Below are positions 8,366 through 18,127 of a DNA stretch of 64,000 nt, one piece after another. The notes below the pieces were generated by a model, which was not told the origin of the DNA, did not search any database, and saw nothing but the letters and a program-made list of their open reading frames with translations. The translations under genes and the position numbers were made by a program. The DNA is from Stakelama marina. Lineage in GTDB: Bacteria; Pseudomonadota; Alphaproteobacteria; Sphingomonadales; Sphingomonadaceae. How positions within the stretch are numbered: the stretch's first letter is position 1; each line of letters begins with the position of its first letter. Location: contig NZ_JAGRQC010000003.1 of the NCBI RefSeq assembly GCF_018122655.1, forward strand, positions 310,001 through 374,000, read 5' to 3'.

Positions 8366-10639
8366 TCAGGCGACGGCGCGGTCGCGATTCTTCACGCTTT
8401 CGCCCGCTTTGGAAAGAGCCGAAATCGAGCATGAGGCGAGTTGCAGCGCCAAGATCGATTCAGCCCCCTGGTTGCGATTCAGCCCCGTCGGCATCAGCCC
8501 GTCATAGCACCCGCCGTCGCGCGGCGTGGCGAGCGGCAGGTCGAGGTCGTTAATCCCGATATACCAGCCATAGGCCTTTTTCGCCTCGGCGACCCAGCGT
8601 CGCTCGTTGGTCGCTTCGAACGCCGCGGCGCACGCGTCGATCGTCGCCTGCGCCTCCAGCGGTTGCTGGTCGAAGGGCAGCGGATCGGCATATTCGCGAC
8701 CGAAACTGTCGGTGCCGATTGCGCGGAACCGGCCTTCGGGGCTCGTCTGGCGCGCGATGATCCAGTCGAGCGTTTCCAGGCCCGTGCGCAGGAAGTCGTC
8801 ACGCCCGAGCGCCAGCCCGCCGCGAATCAGCGCCTCGGGCAGCCGCGCATTGTCATAGGCGAGGACGATTTCGAACCATTGCCATTCGGGTCGCCGCGCC
8901 GCGTCGAGCAGATGGGTAAGCTGGTCGCCCCATTGGTTCAGCAGGTCGCTTGCCAGTGCATGACCGGGTTGGGCGCCGAGCACCGCCGCTGCGCCCAGCA
9001 TTGCAAATGCGGCGGCGCGCGGGCTGCCGAAATCGCGCGCGATGCCCGCGGTCGTGTCGAACAGATTGATCGCCCAGTCGCGGTATTTGGGAAATTTCGC
9101 TTCGGCCGCGGTGACGCCAAGCGCCCAGACCGCGCGACCGTTCGAATCCTCCGACCCTTCATCCTCGCACCAGCTACGGTCGAAATTCATGAAGTTGCGG
9201 AAGCGCCGCGTGTCGGGATTCCACGCATGCTGCAGAAACGCGGCATAGATGCTGGTCCAGCGTTCGCGCGTCGCGTCGTCGCAGTCGGGAATGCGGTCGA
9301 TCAGGATCAGCGCGCGGGCATTGTCGTCGATGCAATAGCCATGGTGCCTGTCGGGTACCGCAAAGATCGAATGCTGGAGCATGCCCGTGGCATCGCTCAT
9401 CCGCTCGACGGCGCTCAGGTCGGGCGGCAATACGACGAAGCGCGGTTCGACGCGGCGGATACGCGGCGGACGGTCCGCAATCGCGTCTTCGATCACGTTA
9501 CGTCCCGCCTCGGCGAGCCGCGACCAGAGCATCGTCCGGCCGCGCTGATAGACGCGCTGCGACAGCGCCTCGCGCGCCGCATCGTCGCCGAGCAGCCGGT
9601 TGATGGCCCGGGCAAAACCGGCGCTGTCGTTGAAATCGACCAGAACGCCGTGATCGTCGGCCAGTATTTCGGTGGCATGGATATAAGGCGTCGATACCAC
9701 CGCCTTGCCGACCCCCACCGCGTAGGAAAGCGTGCCCGACGTGATCTGCGCCGGGTTGCCATAGGGTGTGGCATAGACGTCCGCAGCCTGCAGATAATCG
9801 AGCAGGTCGTCGAGTTCGACGAAGGCGTCGACGAACCGGATATTGTCGGCCAGCCCGCGTTCGGCGGCGAGCGCCTGCAGACGTTCGCGATAGGCTTCGC
9901 CTTCGTGCGCGACGAGATTGGGATGCGTCGCCCCGAGCACGACATAGAGCGCGTCGGGATGCGCCGCGACGATCGCGGGCATCGCTTCGATCATCGTTTC
10001 GATGCCCTTGTTCGGCGCGAGCAGGCCGAAGGTCAGGATCACCTTGCGGCCCTGCCAGCCGAAGCGCGGTTTCAGGCTGTCGGGAGATACCAGCGGGCGA
10101 TCGGGAACGCCGTGCGGGATCATCGCGATCCGGCGCGTATCGGCGCTATAGACGCGCTGCAGGATATCGCGCCCCTTTTCCGCCATCACGATAACGCGCG
10201 CCGCGCGCTGGAGCAGCGCTTCCATCACGCGGCGTTCGTCGGCGCTCGGCTCTTCGAGGACGGTGTGGAGCGTGACGACCACCGGCACCGTCAGCCGGTC
10301 GAGGAGCGCGATCAGGAACTCGCCGGCCGCGCCGCCGAAAATGCCGTATTCATGCTGCACCCAGACCGCCTGCGCCCCGCTCGCGGTGATTTCGGCGGCG
10401 GCGCGGATATAGGCGTCGCGGTCCCGCTCGGGAATCGCGTCGGTCACCGCGTCGGGATAGTCGTAACGGCCGGGATGATCGTCCATCGCATAGACATCGA
10501 CCCGCATGTCCGGGAAGCGGTCGCGCAGTGCCTGATAGGTGTCGGTCGTATAGGTCGCAATACCGCATTTGCGCGGCAGGAAATTGCCGATCAGCGCAAT
10601 GTGATCGATTCGCGACGTCCCTTCCGACCGCTGCGCCAT
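8366..10639 (-). CDS. GT4-type glycosyltransferase with C-terminal helical toroid domain
   Basis: A 757-residue two-domain protein. The start at 10639 is chosen over an upstream alternative at 10669 because AAAGGAACGG lies just before it. The first half (to about residue 380) is a GT-B glycosyltransferase of the GT4 type: GNFLPRKCGIATYT at the N-terminus, LTFGLLAPNKGIETMIEA for the nucleotide-sugar domain, and the acceptor-side segment TPYGNPAQITSGTLSYAVG. The second half (about 400-730) is alpha-helical with FRNFMNFDRSW and EDSNGRAVWALG segments, resembling an (alpha/alpha)6 barrel. The downstream partner is a GH130 enzyme. The sugar and acceptor are unknown. Confidence 0.82.
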   Translation of the reverse strand: MAQRSEGTSRIDHIALIGNFLPRKCGIATYTTDTYQALRDRFPDMRVDVYAMDDHPGRYDYPDAVTDAIPERDRDAYIRAAAEITASGAQAVWVQHEYGIFGGAAGEFLIALLDRLTVPVVVTLHTVLEEPSADERRVMEALLQRAARVIVMAEKGRDILQRVYSADTRRIAMIPHGVPDRPLVSPDSLKPRFGWQGRKVILTFGLLAPNKGIETMIEAMPAIVAAHPDALYVVLGATHPNLVAHEGEAYRERLQALAAERGLADNIRFVDAFVELDDLLDYLQAADVYATPYGNPAQITSGTLSYAVGVGKAVVSTPYIHATEILADDHGVLVDFNDSAGFARAINRLLGDDAAREALSQRVYQRGRTMLWSRLAEAGRNVIEDAIADRPPRIRRVEPRFVVLPPDLSAVERMSDATGMLQHSIFAVPDRHHGYCIDDNARALILIDRIPDCDDATRERWTSIYAAFLQHAWNPDTRRFRNFMNFDRSWCEDEGSEDSNGRAVWALGVTAAEAKFPKYRDWAINLFDTTAGIARDFGSPRAAAFAMLGAAAVLGAQPGHALASDLLNQWGDQLTHLLDAARRPEWQWFEIVLAYDNARLPEALIRGGLALGRDDFLRTGLETLDWIIARQTSPEGRFRAIGTDSFGREYADPLPFDQQPLEAQATIDACAAAFEATNERRWVAEAKKAYGWYIGINDLDLPLATPRDGGCYDGLMPTGLNRNQGAESILALQLASCSISALSKAGESVKNRDRAVA

Positions 10640-10725
10640 TCCGTTCCTTTCGCGAATGCAACAAAGCACGGCGACTCGCCACGCAGGTTGCTGAAACCGC
10701 TCACAAAGATATTGGTTTCAGTTTT

Positions 10726-10738
10726 GTTGCAGTGCAAC
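10726..10738. promoter_or_regulatory. Small palindrome upstream of the GT4-GH130 operon
   Basis: GTTGCAGTGCAAC is a perfect inverted repeat (6-base arms, single-base centre). It lies in an AT-richer gap between the end of queF and the start of the glycosyltransferase, about 90 bases before that start codon. Its position suits an operator or promoter element for the operon. No regulator gene is adjacent, so the assignment is speculative. Confidence 0.3.
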
Positions 10739-10773
10739 GAAAAGATTCGCGGCGATTGCAGCGATTTATGCGG

Positions 10774-11220
10774 TCAGCCGCGGCCGCGATATCCGGGAAC
10801 ATCCTGATCGGGTAGCCAAAGCCCTTCGGGCGGCGCGCCCGATTGCCAGAAGACGTCGATCGGAATTCCGCCGCGCGGATACCAGTATCCGCCGATCCTC
10901 AGCCAGTGCGGGGCCATTTCGTCGAACAAACGCTGCCCGATGCCGACGGTGCAATCCTCGTGAAACGCCGCATGGTTGCGGAAACTGCCGAGGAACAGCT
11001 TGAGCGATTTCGATTCGACGATGCTTTCGCGCGGCGCGTAATCGATGACGAGGTGCGCGAAATCGGGCTGGCCGGTCACCGGGCATAGCGAGGTGAATTC
11101 GGGTGCGGTGAAGCGCACCAGATAGGGCTTTCCGGGCCGCGGATTGGGAACATAGTCGAGCTCCGCTTCGTCTGGCGTAGCGGGAAGCGGGCTTGTCTGG
11201 CCGAGATGCTTGGGGGTCAT
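10774..11220 (-). CDS. queF: NADPH-dependent 7-cyano-7-deazaguanine reductase
   Basis: A short, single-domain QueF (148 aa), which reduces the nitrile of preQ0 to the amine of preQ1 in queuosine biosynthesis. The tunnelling-fold enzyme forms a covalent thioimide on a cysteine, here Cys46 in [11 protein letters not shown], with the acid Asp53 close behind. The QueF signature [14 protein letters not shown] (from Glu69) binds substrate and NADPH, and HEDC near residue 90 is also typical. The ATG at 11220 gives the usual length, although no strong ribosome site is visible. It is divergent from the photolyase gene, with only about 39 bases between the two start codons. Confidence 0.95.
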   Translation of the reverse strand: MTPKHLGQTSPLPATPDEAELDYVPNPRPGKPYLVRFTAPEFTSLCPVTGQPDFAHLVIDYAPRESIVESKSLKLFLGSFRNHAAFHEDCTVGIGQRLFDEMAPHWLRIGGYWYPRGGIPIDVFWQSGAPPEGLWLPDQDVPGYRGRG

Positions 11221-11259
11221 GCGTCGGGATGTAGGCACGCAAGGAGCGAATTGGAACGC

Positions 11260-12801
11260 ATGACGACACTCATCCCGATTTTGGGCGACCAGCTTTGCCT
11301 CGACATCTCGTCGCTCGAGGATGCCGACCCGGACGACAGCATCATCCTGATGATGGAGGTCGCCGAGGAAACGACCTATGTCCGCCACCACAAGAAGAAG
11401 GTCGCCTTCATCCTCTCGGCGATGCGCCACCATGCCGAGCGGCTGCGTGGGCGCGGCTGGACGGTCGATTATGTGACGCTCGACGACGAGGACAATCAGC
11501 GAAGCTTCACTGCGGAGGTCGCGCGCGGCGTCGAGCGGCACCGCCCCGACCGGATCGTTGTGACCGAGGCGGGCGAATGGCGCGTCGCGGCGATGCTCGA
11601 CAGCTGGGCCGACCGGTTCGACGCGGACGTCGAAATCCGCGCCGATACGCGGTTCCTGTGCAGCCACGGCGAATTCGATGACTGGGCCGAAGGCCGCAAG
11701 CAGCTGCGCATGGAATTTTTCTACCGTGAGATGCGCCGCAAGACCGGGCTGTTGATGGACGGCGGCAAACCGGAGGGCGGCAAGTGGAATTACGACAGCG
11801 AGAACCGCAAGCCCGCCCAGACGGATCTTCTGACGCCCAAACGGATCAGCTTCCGCCCCGACGACATCACGAACGACGTGCTCGATCTGGTCGCAGAGCG
11901 TTTTGCCGATCATCCCGGTACGCTCGACGGGTTCGACTTTGCGGTCACGCATGAGGAAGCGCTCCGCGCGCAGCGGCGTTTCCTCGACGAAGCCTTGGCG
12001 AGATTCGGCGATTATCAGGACGCGATGCTCACCGACGAACCGGTGCTGTGGCACGCGCACCTGTCGGCCTATATCAATGCCGGGCTGCTCGACCCGCTCG
12101 ACCTTTGCCGCAAGGTCGAGGCGAAGTACCGCGACGGCGACGTGCCGCTCAACGCCGCCGAGGGCTTTATCCGCCAGATCATCGGCTGGCGCGAATATGT
12201 GCGCGGAATCTATTGGCGTGAGGGGCCGGACTACGCGACGCGCAATTTCCTTGAGGCGAACCGCGACCTTCCCGGCTTCTACTGGACCGGCGACACCGAT
12301 ATGCACTGTCTGGCGCAGGCGATCGGACAGACGCTCGACAATGCCTATGCCCATCACATCCAGCGGCTGATGGTAACCGGCAACTTTGCATTGCTGATCG
12401 GTGCCGACCCGGCGCAGGTGCATCAATGGTATCTGGAAGTCTATGCCGATGCCTATGAATGGGTGGAGCTGCCCAATACGCTGGGCATGAGCCAGTTCGG
12501 CGATGGCGGGCTGCTCGCGTCGAAGCCCTATGCGTCATCCGGCAGCTATATCAACAAGATGTCCGATTATTGCGGCTCGTGCCGGTACGATGTGAAGGAC
12601 CGGACCGGCGAGAATGCCTGTCCGTTCAACGCGCTTTATTGGGACTTTCTGGCGCGCAACCACGACCGGCTGAAGGACAATCGCCGGCTCGCCATGCCTT
12701 ATCGCAGCTGGGAAAGGATGGCGAAGGAAGACAAGCTCGCCCTGCGCGCCAAGGCCCGCAATTTCCTCGATGATCTCGACGCGGGCACAGGAGCGGCCTA
12801 A
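11260..12801 (+). CDS. phrB: PhrB/CryB-type iron-sulfur photolyase
   Basis: A 513-residue member of the cryptochrome/photolyase superfamily, FeS-BCP (PhrB) class, which repairs (6-4) photoproducts with FAD in Agrobacterium. The decisive feature is the set of cysteines at 350 (MHCLAQ), 438 and 441 (YCGSCRYD) and 454 ([10 protein letters not shown]). These are the positions I recall for the [4Fe-4S] ligands of Agrobacterium PhrB, which also supports the ATG at 11260. The ribosome site AAGGAG is at 11241-11246, somewhat far away; a TTG at 11251 would be better spaced. The C-terminal helical FAD domain contains [11 protein letters not shown] and [12 protein letters not shown]. It is divergent from queF; sseA follows. 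Confidence 0.93.
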   Translation: MTTLIPILGDQLCLDISSLEDADPDDSIILMMEVAEETTYVRHHKKKVAFILSAMRHHAERLRGRGWTVDYVTLDDEDNQRSFTAEVARGVERHRPDRIVVTEAGEWRVAAMLDSWADRFDADVEIRADTRFLCSHGEFDDWAEGRKQLRMEFFYREMRRKTGLLMDGGKPEGGKWNYDSENRKPAQTDLLTPKRISFRPDDITNDVLDLVAERFADHPGTLDGFDFAVTHEEALRAQRRFLDEALARFGDYQDAMLTDEPVLWHAHLSAYINAGLLDPLDLCRKVEAKYRDGDVPLNAAEGFIRQIIGWREYVRGIYWREGPDYATRNFLEANRDLPGFYWTGDTDMHCLAQAIGQTLDNAYAHHIQRLMVTGNFALLIGADPAQVHQWYLEVYADAYEWVELPNTLGMSQFGDGGLLASKPYASSGSYINKMSDYCGSCRYDVKDRTGENACPFNALYWDFLARNHDRLKDNRRLAMPYRSWERMAKEDKLALRAKARNFLDDLDAGTGAA

Positions 12802-12832
12802 CCTTGGGCACGAGCAGGCAAGGGACCGAGAC

Positions 12833-13672
12833 GTGGACTATCTGGTAACGACCGAATGGCTGGCGGCGGAGCTTGGTGCGGACGACCTTCGCATCCTCGA
12901 TGCCAGCTATTTCCTGCCCGATCATGGCCGTGACGCGCGAGCCGAATTCGACGCCCGTCATATTCCCGGTGCGCGCTTCCTCGATCTCGCCACGCTGAAC
13001 GATCATGAAGACCCGCGCCCGTCGATGCTGCCGTCGGAACGCTTCATGGCCGATCGCATGGCGGCGCTGGGCGTGAACGATGGCGACCGGATCGTCGTCT
13101 ATGACAATTCTCCGCTTAGGAGCGCGGCGCGCGCCTGGTGGATGCTGCGCATTTTCGGTGCGCCGGATGTCGCGATACTCGACGGCGGTTTTGGCAAATG
13201 GCTTGCGGAGGATCGTCCGGTCGAGAAAGGAAATGGCGAGGTGGCGCAGGGGTCTTTTGCCGCGCGCCTCGACAGGGGGAGCGTGCGGAGCAGGGACGAT
13301 ATGCTCGCCAATATCGCGACGGGCGCCGAGCAGGTGGTCGATGCGCGGTCGGCGGGCCGTTTTTCGGGTTCCGATCCCGAACCGCGTGCGGATATGGCGT
13401 CGGGCCATATTCCCGGGGCGCGAAACCTGCCGTTTGCGGAACTGCTGAACGCCGACGGCACCTGGAAACGCGGCGATGCGTTGCGTCAGGCGTTCGCGGC
13501 GCGCGGCATCGACCCGGCGCGGGCGATGGTGACGACCTGCGGTTCGGGGATTACCGCGGCGGTGCCGCTCTTCGCGGCTCATCTTCTGGGCCACGATGCG
13601 GCGTTATATGATGGAAGCTGGGCCGAATGGGGCGCGCGCGCCGATACGCCCAAGGAAACGGGGGACAAGTGA
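12833..13672 (+). CDS. sseA: 3-mercaptopyruvate/thiosulfate sulfurtransferase
   Basis: Two tandem rhodanese domains (279 aa from the GTG at 12833, preceded by AAGGGA). An in-frame ATG at 12770 would overlap the photolyase end and add a non-conserved tail. The first domain contains RILDASYFLPDHGRDA and HIPGARFLDL. The second carries the active-site loop TTCGSGITAA with catalytic Cys236; CGSGxTA is the 3-mercaptopyruvate sulfurtransferase form rather than the CRKGVT loop of thiosulfate-specific rhodaneses. The stop codon overlaps the start of metC (GTGA), so the two sulfur-metabolism genes are translationally coupled. Confidence 0.92.
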   Translation: MDYLVTTEWLAAELGADDLRILDASYFLPDHGRDARAEFDARHIPGARFLDLATLNDHEDPRPSMLPSERFMADRMAALGVNDGDRIVVYDNSPLRSAARAWWMLRIFGAPDVAILDGGFGKWLAEDRPVEKGNGEVAQGSFAARLDRGSVRSRDDMLANIATGAEQVVDARSAGRFSGSDPEPRADMASGHIPGARNLPFAELLNADGTWKRGDALRQAFAARGIDPARAMVTTCGSGITAAVPLFAAHLLGHDAALYDGSWAEWGARADTPKETGDK

Positions 13673-14865
13673 GCGGATCGAACGACCGATCGAAGGCCAA
13701 GGCGACGCAACTCGTGCTCGCCGGCCGCCGCAAGGAATGGACGCGCGGCATCGTCAGCCCGCCGGTGTGGCGGGCATCGACGGTGCTGTACGACGATGTC
13801 GCCTCGATGCGCGCCAATGCCGTGCGTGATACGCACCACCGCCTGTTCTACGGCCGCCGCGGCACGCCGACACAATGGTCGCTTGCCGATGCGCTGACCG
13901 AACTCGAACCGGGAGCGGAGGCGACCTTCCTCTATCCCTCCGGCGTTGCCGCGATCGCCGCCGCGCTGCTTTCGGTCCTGTCTCCCGGTGACGAACTGTT
14001 GCTGCCCGACAGCGCCTATGAACCGACCACGGCGCTGTCGAACGGTATGCTCAAGCGCTTCGGCATCAAGACGCGGGCATATGACCCGATGGTCGGCGCG
14101 GGCATTGCCGACCTGATCGGCGATGATACGCGTGCGATCTTCCTCGAAAGCCCGGGCAGCCTGACGTTCGAGGTGCAGGATGTGCCCGCCATCGTGGCGG
14201 TGGCGAAGGAGCGGGGACTCGTTACGCTGCTCGACAATACCTGGGCGACACCGCTGCTGTTTCCGGCGATCGAGATGGGCATCGACATGTCGATCCTCGC
14301 CTGCACCAAATATGTCGTCGGCCATTCGGACGTGCTGATGGGGTCGGTGACGACGACGAAGGAGCATTGGCACGCGCTGCGATCGACGAGCTTCCAGCTC
14401 GGCCAGACGGTCAGCCCCGACGATGCCTGGCTTGGCTCGCGCGGACTGCGGACAATGGGGGTGCGGCTTAAACAGCATGGCGAAAGCGCGCTCCGCATCG
14501 CCGAATGGCTGCGCGACCAGCCCGAGGTTGCGCGCGTGCTCCACCCAGCGCTGCCCGACTGCCCCGGCAGCGAATTTTTCCACCGCGACTTTGCCGGCGC
14601 ATCGGGCCTGTTCGGCGTGGTGCTGAAGGGCGGAGGTGAAGAGGCGCGCGCGGCGCTTATCGACGGGCTCGACCTGTTCGGTATCGGATTCAGCTGGGGC
14701 GGCTTCGAAAGCCTCGCGATACCGGCCGATCCCGAACGTCTGCGCAAGGCCGTCCCGTGGCAGGCGGAGGGGCCGCTTGTCCGCTTGCAGATCGGGCTTG
14801 AGGATACCGACGACCTGATTGCCGATCTGGAGGCCGGGCTGGCCCGGTTCCGCGCGGCGGCATGA
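13669..14865 (+). CDS. metC: Cystathionine beta-lyase
   Basis: A PLP-dependent enzyme of the Cys/Met metabolism (transsulfuration) family that cleaves cystathionine to homocysteine, pyruvate and ammonia. It is 398 aa from the GTG at 13669, which overlaps the sseA stop and has GGGGA upstream. The PLP lysine is Lys214 in ACTKYVVGHSD, and the cofactor-binding segments YPSGVAAIAAAL and LLDNTWATP are clear. The C-terminal SWGGFESL motif is typical of cystathionine beta-lyases. The gene is coupled to sseA and, by ATGA overlap, to the mscS-like gene. A gamma-lyase activity is possible but less likely given the tail. Confidence 0.9.
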   Translation: MSGSNDRSKAKATQLVLAGRRKEWTRGIVSPPVWRASTVLYDDVASMRANAVRDTHHRLFYGRRGTPTQWSLADALTELEPGAEATFLYPSGVAAIAAALLSVLSPGDELLLPDSAYEPTTALSNGMLKRFGIKTRAYDPMVGAGIADLIGDDTRAIFLESPGSLTFEVQDVPAIVAVAKERGLVTLLDNTWATPLLFPAIEMGIDMSILACTKYVVGHSDVLMGSVTTTKEHWHALRSTSFQLGQTVSPDDAWLGSRGLRTMGVRLKQHGESALRIAEWLRDQPEVARVLHPALPDCPGSEFFHRDFAGASGLFGVVLKGGGEEARAALIDGLDLFGIGFSWGGFESLAIPADPERLRKAVPWQAEGPLVRLQIGLEDTDDLIADLEAGLARFRAAA

Positions 14866-16139
14866 AGGATCTGGCCACCTGGCTGGCGGTGCGCGGGATA
14901 ACGCTGCCCAACACGATCGAACTGGTGGAAGCCGGCATCGCCTTCGTGCTGGCGGCGGCGGCGCTTGTCGTCGGGTGGCTTGCCGGCCGGACACTCGGCC
15001 CCAGACTGACCGAGTTCTGGGATCGGCGCGTCGGCGGCCATGTCGAGGGGCTGGCCGACCGGATGACCAAGATCGTCCGGCACGGCGTCGCCGCGATCCT
15101 GCTCTCGATCCTCGCGTCGCTATGGCCGTGGAACGACCTGTCCTCGATCGGATTCGGCTTTGCCCTCGGGTCGGCGGTCGCACTGCTGGTGGTCGAAATT
15201 CTGCGCGGGCTGAACCTGCCGCGCTGGGCGGCATGGACGGTCGCCGCGGTCCTGTTCGTCATCATCCTGTCGAATGCGGTCGGCGGGCTGGACGTCGTCT
15301 CGAACGTCCTCGAACGGATCGGCTTTTCTTTCGGCAAACGGCGCTATTCGCTGCTCTCGCTGACCACGATCATGGTCGTCGCCGTCGCGCTGTTCGCGGC
15401 GGTGCGCCTCGCCAATCGGGTGATCGGACATTCGATCCAGCAGGCCAGAGGATTCGATCCCGCGCAGAAGCTGCTCGCGCAGAAGCTTGCCGGTATCGCG
15501 ATCCTCGTCGCGGCGTTCTTCTTCGGCATCGATTTTCTGCAGATCGACCTGACGACCTTTGCGGTCTTCTCCGGCGCGCTGGGCCTTGCCGTCGGTTTCG
15601 GTCTGCAAAAGACGGTCGGCAACCTGATCGCGGGCATCATTCTGCTGATGGATCGGTCGATCAAGCCCGGCGATGTCATCGTGGTCGGCGACAGCTTCGG
15701 CTGGGTCAACAAGATCGGCGTGCGCGCGGTGTCGGTCATTACGCGCGACGGTAAGGAACATCTGATTCCGAACGAGAATCTGATGACGCAGGAGGTGGAG
15801 AACTGGTCCTATTCGGACCGTAACGTCCGCGTCCGCATTCCCGTCGGCGTATCGTACAATTCGGATCTGGCGCTGGCGCAGGAACTGATGCTTCGCGCTG
15901 CCAAGGAATCGCCGCGCGTGCTGAAGAGCCCAAAGCCCAATGTCTGGCTCGAAGGGTTCGGCGACAGTTCGGTCGACCACGAAATCCTCGTCTGGATCAA
16001 CGATCCCGAGGGCGGCGTGGGCAATGTGAAATCGGACGTGCTCAACCGGCTGTGGCGGCTGTTCAAGGAAAACGATGTCGAAATCCCGTTCCCGCAGCGC
16101 GACGTTCACGTGAAAAGCTGGGCGCAGCCGGGCGAATAG
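14862..16139 (+). CDS. MscS-family mechanosensitive channel
   Basis: A 425-residue small-conductance mechanosensitive channel-like protein. Four or five hydrophobic segments precede the pore helix and beta domain: FAVFSGALGLAVGFGLQKT, then NLIAGIILLMDRSIKPGD, the MscS hallmark (about residues 235-275). A cytosolic vestibule domain follows (LIPNENLMTQEVENWSYSD). It is longer at the N-terminus than E. coli MscS, with extra membrane helices. The start overlaps the metC stop (ATGA), so it is probably part of the sseA-metC transcript. Confidence 0.9.
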   Translation: MKDLATWLAVRGITLPNTIELVEAGIAFVLAAAALVVGWLAGRTLGPRLTEFWDRRVGGHVEGLADRMTKIVRHGVAAILLSILASLWPWNDLSSIGFGFALGSAVALLVVEILRGLNLPRWAAWTVAAVLFVIILSNAVGGLDVVSNVLERIGFSFGKRRYSLLSLTTIMVVAVALFAAVRLANRVIGHSIQQARGFDPAQKLLAQKLAGIAILVAAFFFGIDFLQIDLTTFAVFSGALGLAVGFGLQKTVGNLIAGIILLMDRSIKPGDVIVVGDSFGWVNKIGVRAVSVITRDGKEHLIPNENLMTQEVENWSYSDRNVRVRIPVGVSYNSDLALAQELMLRAAKESPRVLKSPKPNVWLEGFGDSSVDHEILVWINDPEGGVGNVKSDVLNRLWRLFKENDVEIPFPQRDVHVKSWAQPGE

Positions 16140-16146
16140 GCCCAGA

Positions 16147-16716
16147 TCAGACGAGCAACTGCATCCGCACCCGCGCGGTGCCGCTTGCGAGCATTCCGAT
16201 CCGCCTTGCCGCCGCCGTCGACAGGTCGATGACACGACCGGCGATGAAGGGCCCGCGGTCGTTGATCCGCACGACCACGCTGCGCCCCGTCCGGGTGTTT
16301 GTCACACGTACGCGGCTGCCCAGCGGCAGCGTGCGGTGCGCGGCGGTCAGCTTGCGCGGGTCGAAACGCTCTCCGCTAGCGGTCTGTCCGCCCGCGAGGC
16401 CCGGTCCGTAATAGCTGGCATGGCCGAAGCCCAGATCGCGACCGAGCTTGCGGATCGCGGCGCGCGCGGTCTGCCAGGGGGTCGGCGTTGCCTGCGGGAC
16501 GGGTGCGGGCGCCGCGGCGATATTCGGGTCGACACCGGCCTTTCCGGCGCCTAGCCGCACCCATTCGCGCTGTGGCGACGCCAGCCAGACAGCGCCGGCG
16601 AGCGCGATCGAGAGCACCAGTACGGCGATCAGCGTGAGGAGCAGCTTGCGCTCCATTTTCAGGCGCACAAAGGCGCGCAGCCGCGCCCGGCGGGTCGGTA
16701 GGGCGGTATCGGTCAT
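16147..16716 (-). CDS. RlpA-like double-psi beta-barrel protein, membrane-anchored
   Basis: A 189-residue protein with an N-terminal cytoplasmic basic stretch, one membrane helix ([20 protein letters not shown]), a Pro/Ala linker, and a C-terminal RlpA/DPBB domain. The domain shows [38 protein letters not shown] and [11 protein letters not shown] followed by VIDLS, as in RlpA. RlpA proteins bind or cleave denuded glycan strands, but this one lacks a SPOR domain and a lipobox. Its start overlaps the stop of the upstream hydrolase (TGATG), so it is the last gene of a TetR-hydrolase-RlpA unit. The 3' end converges on the mscS-like gene 7 bases away. Confidence 0.85.
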   Translation of the reverse strand: MTDTALPTRRARLRAFVRLKMERKLLLTLIAVLVLSIALAGAVWLASPQREWVRLGAGKAGVDPNIAAAPAPVPQATPTPWQTARAAIRKLGRDLGFGHASYYGPGLAGGQTASGERFDPRKLTAAHRTLPLGSRVRVTNTRTGRSVVVRINDRGPFIAGRVIDLSTAAARRIGMLASGTARVRMQLLV

Positions 16717-17498
16717 CAGGCGATTTGGGTCGATACCAGGGGCGAACGGGCCGGGTCCGGAACGGGCGCCGGGCGGGGCGCCGCTTCCGGGCAGTAACAG
16801 CGGATGGCGTCATCGATCACGCGCATCACCCTGGCGTCCGACGGATAGCCGAGATGCAGGCAATCGACCTCGATATTGTGGTCGGCAGCCGCTTCTCCGC
16901 AAAAGGCATGGGCGAAAGGAACGACCTCGTCGCGCCGCGAATAGAGCGCGACCGTCGGCACGGGCGGCTTGGCGGTGAGCGAACATTCCACCGGCGGCTG
17001 ATCGACGCGGTGGCCGGCGATCATTTCATAGATGCGCGCAATCGGAAGCTGCCGCAGATCGCCGGCAAGCGGGCTGCCTAGCGTAATCACCGCGCCGACG
17101 CGTTCGGGGGCATATTTGGCGTATTCGCGCGCGATGATGCCGCCCAGGCTCCAGCCGATCAGGACGATCGGTGCCTCGTGCTTGCGCTGAAGATAGCGGA
17201 TTCGCGCATCGATCCGCTCGAGCGTCTGCGCATCGACGCCGCGATTGCGGCCCTGTTTCCAGCGGTGCGTGCGATATCCCATGAAGTTGAGGCCCTGCCG
17301 CAGCGGGAGCATCGATGTGTCGCAGGCCATGAAGCCCGGCAGCACCAGACAATGTCCGCCACCTTCGCCGCGCGGCAGCGAATCGAGCGCTACCGGCGAG
17401 GGACCGAAAAAGGAGCGGACGAGCAGGCGCGTTTCGTCGGCGACCCGCGAAAGGATCGCGACCTTGCGTTCGATGCCTGCGGAAATCCGCCCTGTCAT
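16716..17498 (-). CDS. Alpha/beta hydrolase
   Basis: A 260-residue alpha/beta hydrolase. The nucleophile elbow is GWSLGG with Ser117, and the oxyanion loop [10 protein letters not shown] precedes it. The acid is probably in SRRDEVVPF, and the His may lie in the [11 protein letters not shown] stretch near the C-terminus. There is no signal peptide. The ATG at 17498 overlaps the stop of the TetR gene (ATGA); longer starts upstream would run into that gene. The [24 protein letters not shown] segment resembles triacylglycerol-lipase-like proteins. The substrate is unknown. Confidence 0.82.
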   Translation of the reverse strand: MTGRISAGIERKVAILSRVADETRLLVRSFFGPSPVALDSLPRGEGGGHCLVLPGFMACDTSMLPLRQGLNFMGYRTHRWKQGRNRGVDAQTLERIDARIRYLQRKHEAPIVLIGWSLGGIIAREYAKYAPERVGAVITLGSPLAGDLRQLPIARIYEMIAGHRVDQPPVECSLTAKPPVPTVALYSRRDEVVPFAHAFCGEAAADHNIEVDCLHLGYPSDARVMRVIDDAIRCYCPEAAPRPAPVPDPARSPLVSTQIA

Positions 17499-18127
17499 GC
17501 TTGTGTAACGCGGGACGGCCGGCTTGTTTCCGACGACGCTCGGCACAACAGGTCGATCACCGCATCGCGCAACTGGTCGGGGCTGGTGGGATGGGGGTAG
17601 TGAACCAGCCCGAGCCCGACCGACAATATGGCATGGCTGCGAAGCCGGGCCTCGCCGACATCGAAGCCTGCATCCTCCAGGCATTGAGCGAGAAATGCCA
17701 TCACCTTGGCGTCGTGGCTGCGCACCGCCTCTGCCGCATTGGCGTCGCTTTCGGCCCAGGCGCGCATCGCCAGCGCGAGCTGCGAAAGGTTGCGCCGTTC
17801 GACATGCACGGCGAGCGCGCGGATACGCGCGACGGGGTCAGCCTCGCGCGCATGCATCGCGGCGAGCAGCGCGTCGATGCGTGGCCCCGAAAAGAAGGAT
17901 GCGAGCCGCGCCTGATAGGCGTCGAAGTCGCGGAAATGATGATAGAAACTCCCCGTCGATACGCCCAGTTCGAGCGCAAGCGCGCGGAGTTTCAGCGTTT
18001 TGAGGCCGCCGCGCCGCAGCAGGCGCAACCCCGCCTCCAGCCAGTCTTCGGGCGCCAGTTCGTCGGCGCGGGGCGCGCGGCTTCGCCGGTGCGGCGCGAC
18101 AGCTTCGCTTGACATGCGCTTGGCCAT
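17495..18127 (-). CDS. TetR-family transcriptional regulator
   Basis: A 210-residue regulator with an N-terminal TetR helix-turn-helix: WLEAGLRLLRRGGLKTLKLR, then LALELGVSTGSFYHHF, the classical recognition helix. A helical ligand domain follows. The start could be the ATG at 18127 or the one at 18115; neither has a strong ribosome site, and a longer version would need a TTG. It is coupled to the downstream hydrolase and divergent from the acyl-CoA ligase gene, 111 bases away. By position it may control both, probably with an acyl-CoA or acid ligand; this is inference. Confidence 0.85.
   Translation of the reverse strand: MAKRMSSEAVAPHRRSRAPRADELAPEDWLEAGLRLLRRGGLKTLKLRALALELGVSTGSFYHHFRDFDAYQARLASFFSGPRIDALLAAMHAREADPVARIRALAVHVERRNLSQLALAMRAWAESDANAAEAVRSHDAKVMAFLAQCLEDAGFDVGEARLRSHAILSVGLGLVHYPHPTSPDQLRDAVIDLLCRASSETSRPSRVTQA

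Noticed and set aside
8441..10807. 788-codon open frame on the plus strand opposite the glycosyltransferase
   Set aside because: Composition (Arg/Gln/His-rich, no domain) shows it is the antisense shadow of the real gene.
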